Shown: positions 14,592 through 17,403 of the stretch, piece after piece
How the letters are laid out: each line of letters begins with the position of its first letter
Position numbering within the stretch: position 1 is the first letter of the stretch
Assembly: GCA_020024185.1 (NCBI GenBank)
Contig: JAHHUD010000031.1
Span: 1 to 17,403, forward strand
Direction of reading: 5' to 3'
DNA from: Oscillospiraceae bacterium
GTDB lineage: Bacteria > Bacillota > Clostridia > Oscillospirales > Ruminococcaceae
DNA: 17,403 nucleotides
Program-made: the position numbers and the translations under genes
Notes under the pieces: model-generated
The model's database searches: none
What the model was told of the DNA's origin: nothing
The model's input: the letters and a program-made list of their open reading frames with translations, nothing else

Positions 14592-16265
14592 TTATTTATC
14601 TTGTTTAATAGGCAATGTAATTGTAAAGCATGAGCCTTCTCCAATTGTTGACTGAACTTGAGCATTTCCTCCCATTGCATCTGCAATATGTTTTACAATA
14701 GAAAGTCCAAGCCCTGTACTGCTTATATTTTTATTTCTTGACTTATCCACAACAAAAAATCTTTGAAATACTTTTTGTAAATCACTTTGAGAAATACCTA
14801 TTCCTGTATCTTTCACCTTTAAAATAGCATTATTATCTATCTGTTTTAAAGACACAAATATCTCTCCGTTTTCTTTATTATACTTTATTGCATTAGATAT
14901 AAGATTTCGGCAAATATCTCCCATTTGCTTATAATTTGCCTGTATAGAAATATTATCTATATCACTTTTACAAATTATATTTTTATCATTTATTGCCGGC
15001 ATCAAATCCTTAATAACATCATTTAAAATATCTTGCAAATTAACAATATCAAAATCTATAACGCCGTTTTCTTCAAGTGCAGAAATTTGCATTATATCTT
15101 CAATAAGTGTAAGCAGTAAATTAGCATTTTTTTCTATAATTTCACCAAATTTAGCTATATCTTCCGGTTTCGCAATGCCACTTGAAATAAGCTGACTGTA
15201 TCCAAGAATACTTGTAAGTGGTGTTTTAAGTTCATGGGTAACATTTGCTGTAAATTCTCTTCTCATTTTCTGGCTTTGTATTTGCTCTGTAATATCAAGA
15301 AAAATTAAAATTGCACCTTTATTATTCCCATTTTGAATATTAGGGCTTATTGTGTATTGATAAACACAATTATTATATTCAATCACACCATTAACTATAT
15401 TATTATTAAAAGCATCTTCTATTTCTTTATAAATCTTATCATTATCCGAAAAATTTATAATTTTTGAATTTATTTTTGTGTTAAAAATTTCTATAGCTCT
15501 TTTATTTGCTTGTGTAATATTTTTATTTTTATCACACACAATAATACATTCTTCCATATTAGAAAACACACTTGAAAGCTTTTCTCGTTCAGCCTCAATT
15601 TTAATCATCTGCTTTTCTATTGTTTCTCTCTGGTCTTCTATTTTTTTTATAAATGGAGATAGTTCATCGTATCCACATTTATCAACATCATCAAAATTAT
15701 AATTTTCTATGGTACTTACAATTCTTTTTGTTGTTTTCTCCGACACTTTATAAACAATAACAAGTACTGCAATTATCGCAAGTACTATTATCGGCAAATT
15801 AGAAACCACGCCTTCTGTTATAAGTGTTTGAGAACTAACTCCAACCCTTATAATCCCAATATCTTCTACTTTTAAAGCAAAATAATAATTTTGTTTATGG
15901 TCTGTATAAGACATTCTTTGGCTTGAACCTTTTGAATTTTCTATTGCTTCACTAACTTCTTCTCTTTCAAGGTGATTTTCCAAAGATTGTTCGTCATAGA
16001 CACTGTCAAAAAGAACTGTTCCATTTTCAGAAATAAGCGTTATTCTGCTTTTAAAACCATCTTTCAAACTGTTAAGTATTCTCACTGCTTCATCACTGTT
16101 TTTACTGTGATGACAAACTTCTTTAAGTACATAAGCTTGATTTTCTGCCTGAACCAACATACTTTCAGAAACAAAATATCCATAAGTCATAATACAAATA
16201 ATAGCAGTCAAAGTAACTGCTATTAAACATGATATTAAATTGTTTTGAATAATTTTATACTTCAT
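14592..16265 (-). CDS. PhoR-like membrane sensor histidine kinase
   Basis: A 557-residue sensor kinase. TM1 (about 10-31) and TM2 (about 155-173) flank an extracytoplasmic PAS-like sensor (34-153) with the block ITLISENGTVLFDS, common in PhoR/WalK-like kinases. A helical linker (about 174-228, no clear HAMP) leads to a cytoplasmic PAS domain (about 229-330). The HisKA domain has phospho-acceptor H344 in THELKTPL. The catalytic domain shows the N box (N454-N458), G1 DTGIG (486-490), the F box near QRFFVVDKSRN and G2 STGLGLS (516-522). It is expected to autophosphorylate and signal to the regulator encoded 11 nt upstream. Signal unknown: PhoR is the nearest type, but no phosphate transport genes are adjacent. 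The SD is weak (AAGAGA), so translation is probably coupled to the regulator. The gene is markedly richer in A/T codons than typA. Confidence 0.92.
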   Translation of the reverse strand: MKYKIIQNNLISCLIAVTLTAIICIMTYGYFVSESMLVQAENQAYVLKEVCHHSKNSDEAVRILNSLKDGFKSRITLISENGTVLFDSVYDEQSLENHLEREEVSEAIENSKGSSQRMSYTDHKQNYYFALKVEDIGIIRVGVSSQTLITEGVVSNLPIIVLAIIAVLVIVYKVSEKTTKRIVSTIENYNFDDVDKCGYDELSPFIKKIEDQRETIEKQMIKIEAEREKLSSVFSNMEECIIVCDKNKNITQANKRAIEIFNTKINSKIINFSDNDKIYKEIEDAFNNNIVNGVIEYNNCVYQYTISPNIQNGNNKGAILIFLDITEQIQSQKMRREFTANVTHELKTPLTSILGYSQLISSGIAKPEDIAKFGEIIEKNANLLLTLIEDIMQISALEENGVIDFDIVNLQDILNDVIKDLMPAINDKNIICKSDIDNISIQANYKQMGDICRNLISNAIKYNKENGEIFVSLKQIDNNAILKVKDTGIGISQSDLQKVFQRFFVVDKSRNKNISSTGLGLSIVKHIADAMGGNAQVQSTIGEGSCFTITLPIKQDK

Positions 16266-16276
16266 AATTATATCTC

Positions 16277-16948
16277 TTATTCCATTTTATACCCAACACC
16301 TCTTATTGTTACAATCCTATCTCCCATTGTTCCCAATTTCTGACGAAGTGTTTTTATATGCATATCAACTGTTCTGCTTTCCCCAACATAGCTATCTCCC
16401 CAAACAGAATCCATTATATTCTCCCTTGTGAATACTTTTTGTGGATTTGTGATAAATAGCTTAAGCAAACTATATTCTTTTAATGTGAGTTCTATTTTTT
16501 GTTCATCAACTGTTACGATATGTTTTTGTGTATCCATAACAATATCCTCAAAAACAATTTGATTTATATTATCTCTTTTTTTCTCACATCTGCGAAGAAC
16601 TGCTTTCACTCTTGAAACCATTTCCAACACGCCAAAAGGTTTTGTTATATAATCTTCAGCCCCGATATCCAATGCTTTTACAATATCAATTTCACTGTTT
16701 TTTGCAGTAAGCATTATCACCGGAATATCTTTATATCTTTCATCTGATTTTATGTTTTTTAAAATAGTTATACCATCTGTATCCGGTAACATTATATCCA
16801 CCATAATCAAATCTGGGATATAATTTTTTATTTTCTCTTTTAAACTATTATAATTTAAAAAACCTTCCGCCTCAAAGCCTTGACTTGATAAAGCATAAGT
16901 TATTAAGTTATTTATATTTTCATCGTCTTCAATACACCAGATTTTCAA
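16277..16948 (-). CDS. OmpR/PhoB-family response regulator
   Basis: A 223-residue DNA-binding response regulator. The receiver domain (1 to about 118) has the acidic pocket E7-D8-D9, phospho-acceptor D51 (MVDIMLPDTDG), T81 and K103 (KPFG). The C-terminal winged helix (about 130-223) has TLKEYSLLKLF, the recognition-helix region SRTVDMHIKTLRQKLG and a final TIRGVGYKM, typical of PhoB/OmpR regulators. The start is TTG (16946-16948) with SD GGAGG (16956-16960) 7 nt upstream; MKIWCIEDDENIN aligns with family N-termini. It is first in the operon, followed by its kinase after 11 nt, with an extended -10 promoter upstream. Confidence 0.95.
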   Translation of the reverse strand: MKIWCIEDDENINNLITYALSSQGFEAEGFLNYNSLKEKIKNYIPDLIMVDIMLPDTDGITILKNIKSDERYKDIPVIMLTAKNSEIDIVKALDIGAEDYITKPFGVLEMVSRVKAVLRRCEKKRDNINQIVFEDIVMDTQKHIVTVDEQKIELTLKEYSLLKLFITNPQKVFTRENIMDSVWGDSYVGESRTVDMHIKTLRQKLGTMGDRIVTIRGVGYKME

Positions 16949-16979
16949 AATATTTCCTCCATAATATCAATGTACTAGT

Positions 16980-17008
16980 ATTATATCATATATTATTTAT
17001 TTTGTATA
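16980..17008 (-). promoter_or_regulatory. Promoter of the two-component operon
   Basis: On the minus strand a perfect TATAAT (16980-16985) carries a TG extension (TGATATAAT, TG at 16987-16988). A weak -35, TATACA (17003-17008), lies 17 nt upstream. The predicted start near 16973 leaves a leader of about 25 nt with GGAGG before the TTG start. Confidence 0.7.
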
Positions 17009-17041
17009 TTTTGACTGGCAAATATTTTTACATAAAATTAA

Positions 17042-17068
17042 TACACCCTTGATAATATCAAAGGTGTA
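17042..17068 (-). terminator. Hairpin terminator after the trmK-like gene
   Basis: Positions 17042-17053 and 17057-17068 form a 12-bp stem (with one G-U pair in the minus-strand RNA) and a 3-nt loop, 9 nt after the stop codon at 17078. On the minus strand it is followed by TTAATTTTATG, a moderate T-rich tail. It separates the trmK-like gene from the two-component operon. Confidence 0.7.
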
Positions 17069-17077
17069 CCTATAAAT

Positions 17078-17403
17078 TTAATTAAGTAACTGTTTAACTT
17101 TTTGAACTGCAATAAGTATATCTTCGGGACAAGAACCAGTATCTATAATCTTGCCTTTTGCTCTTTTTTCAAGCTGTGACAAAACCATTTCAAAATATCC
17201 CTTTGCACTTTCATCGTTGCATTTCTCACTTTTACCTATATAGCAATCATAAACAGTTGGATTTACTACATCTCCGGTATATTCTGCTGTTATTGCAGAA
17301 TAAAATTTCTTTTTCTCGTTAACCGTAGTTTCACCAGTAATTGAAAAACCGTTTTTATAAAGATATTCTCTTATTTTACTTCCACTTTGAGCTGGCACAA
17401 GCA
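17078..17403 (-). CDS. trmK: C-terminal part of a TrmK-like tRNA (adenine(22)-N1)-methyltransferase, cut by the window edge
   Basis: The reading frame is open to the right edge of the window, so only about the last 108 residues are seen. The visible part begins LVPAQSGSKIREYLYKNGFS and continues with a GKSE-like acidic/basic region and a helical C-terminus. This matches the end of TrmK proteins, where a QP/PAQ turn precedes LR-WLYENGF and an EDGKxYEI-type strand. TrmK methylates N1 of A22 in the D loop of tRNAs using SAM. The Rossmann core with its motifs is outside the window, so the assignment rests on the tail alone. A GTG at 17396-17398 is in frame but is not a start, since the upstream codon still fits the family pattern. 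Confidence 0.7.
   Translation of the reverse strand, partial: LVPAQSGSKIREYLYKNGFSITGETTVNEKKKFYSAITAEYTGDVVNPTVYDCYIGKSEKCNDESAKGYFEMVLSQLEKRAKGKIIDTGSCPEDILIAVQKVKQLLN

Noticed and set aside
17396..17398. GTG as the start of a complete 106-residue protein at the right edge
   Set aside because: The frame stays open to the window edge and the content matches the tail of TrmK, so it is a truncated gene rather than a small one.
1..17403. CRISPR arrays, insertion sequences, prophage or defence genes
   Set aside because: No regularly spaced repeats, transposase or integrase motifs, or phage-like genes were seen; every long gene belongs to a recognisable housekeeping or signalling family.

Overview
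The window reads as a low-GC, Gram-positive (Firmicutes/Clostridia-type) chromosome segment made almost entirely of housekeeping genes. The evidence is strongly A/T-biased codon and intergenic composition, purine-rich Shine-Dalgarno sites (GGAGG or AAGGAG) before most genes, consensus sigma-A-type promoters, a group II ECF transporter core, a DUF5711 protein, and a Clp ATPase with an N-terminal zinc finger. I saw no mobile element, CRISPR array, prophage, toxin-antitoxin pair or defence island, and no clear sign of horizontal transfer. Genus cannot be assigned from sequence inspection alone.

Layout. (1) 1-51, minus strand: the 5' part of tRNA-Gly(TCC), cut by the window edge, driven by a textbook consensus promoter. 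(2) 136-10019, minus strand: a compact nine-gene run transcribed glmM, SAM-dependent methyltransferase, ecfA1, ecfA2, ecfT, truA, DUF5711 gene, cvpA, Clp ATPase. Gaps are -8 to 76 nt and I found no T-tailed terminator inside the run, so one long operon is plausible, with a promoter before glmM. (3) 10167-12358, minus strand: ruvC-ruvA-ruvB with its own promoter. (4) 12359-12673: a 315-nt divergent regulatory region holding the ruvC promoter and two candidate typA promoters. (5) 12674-14500, plus strand: typA/bipA, the only plus-strand gene, ending at a perfect 36-bp palindromic bidirectional terminator. (6) 14592-16948, minus strand: a PhoR-like histidine kinase and its OmpR/PhoB-family response regulator with an extended -10 promoter. 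(7) 17078-17403, minus strand: the C-terminal part of a TrmK-like tRNA methyltransferase, followed by a hairpin terminator.

Functionally, the long run combines cell-wall precursor synthesis (GlmM), RNA modification (TruA and a probable rRNA methyltransferase), vitamin/micronutrient uptake energised by the shared EcfA1-EcfA2-EcfT module, two membrane-associated proteins of uncertain role (DUF5711, CvpA) and protein quality control (Clp). RuvABC handles Holliday junctions, TypA is a ribosome-associated GTPase, and the two-component pair senses an envelope signal.

I did not find an obviously new multi-gene system. The most interesting small-scale features are: a 16-codon upstream ORF embedded in a hairpin before the methyltransferase; the ClpE-like ATPase with a charged linker, a cysteine cluster and an atypical ClpP-docking loop; and the palindromic leader between the consensus promoter and the tRNA-Gly gene. 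Several annotated starts were refined from Shine-Dalgarno spacing: ecfT, ruvC, and TTG starts for truA and the response regulator.
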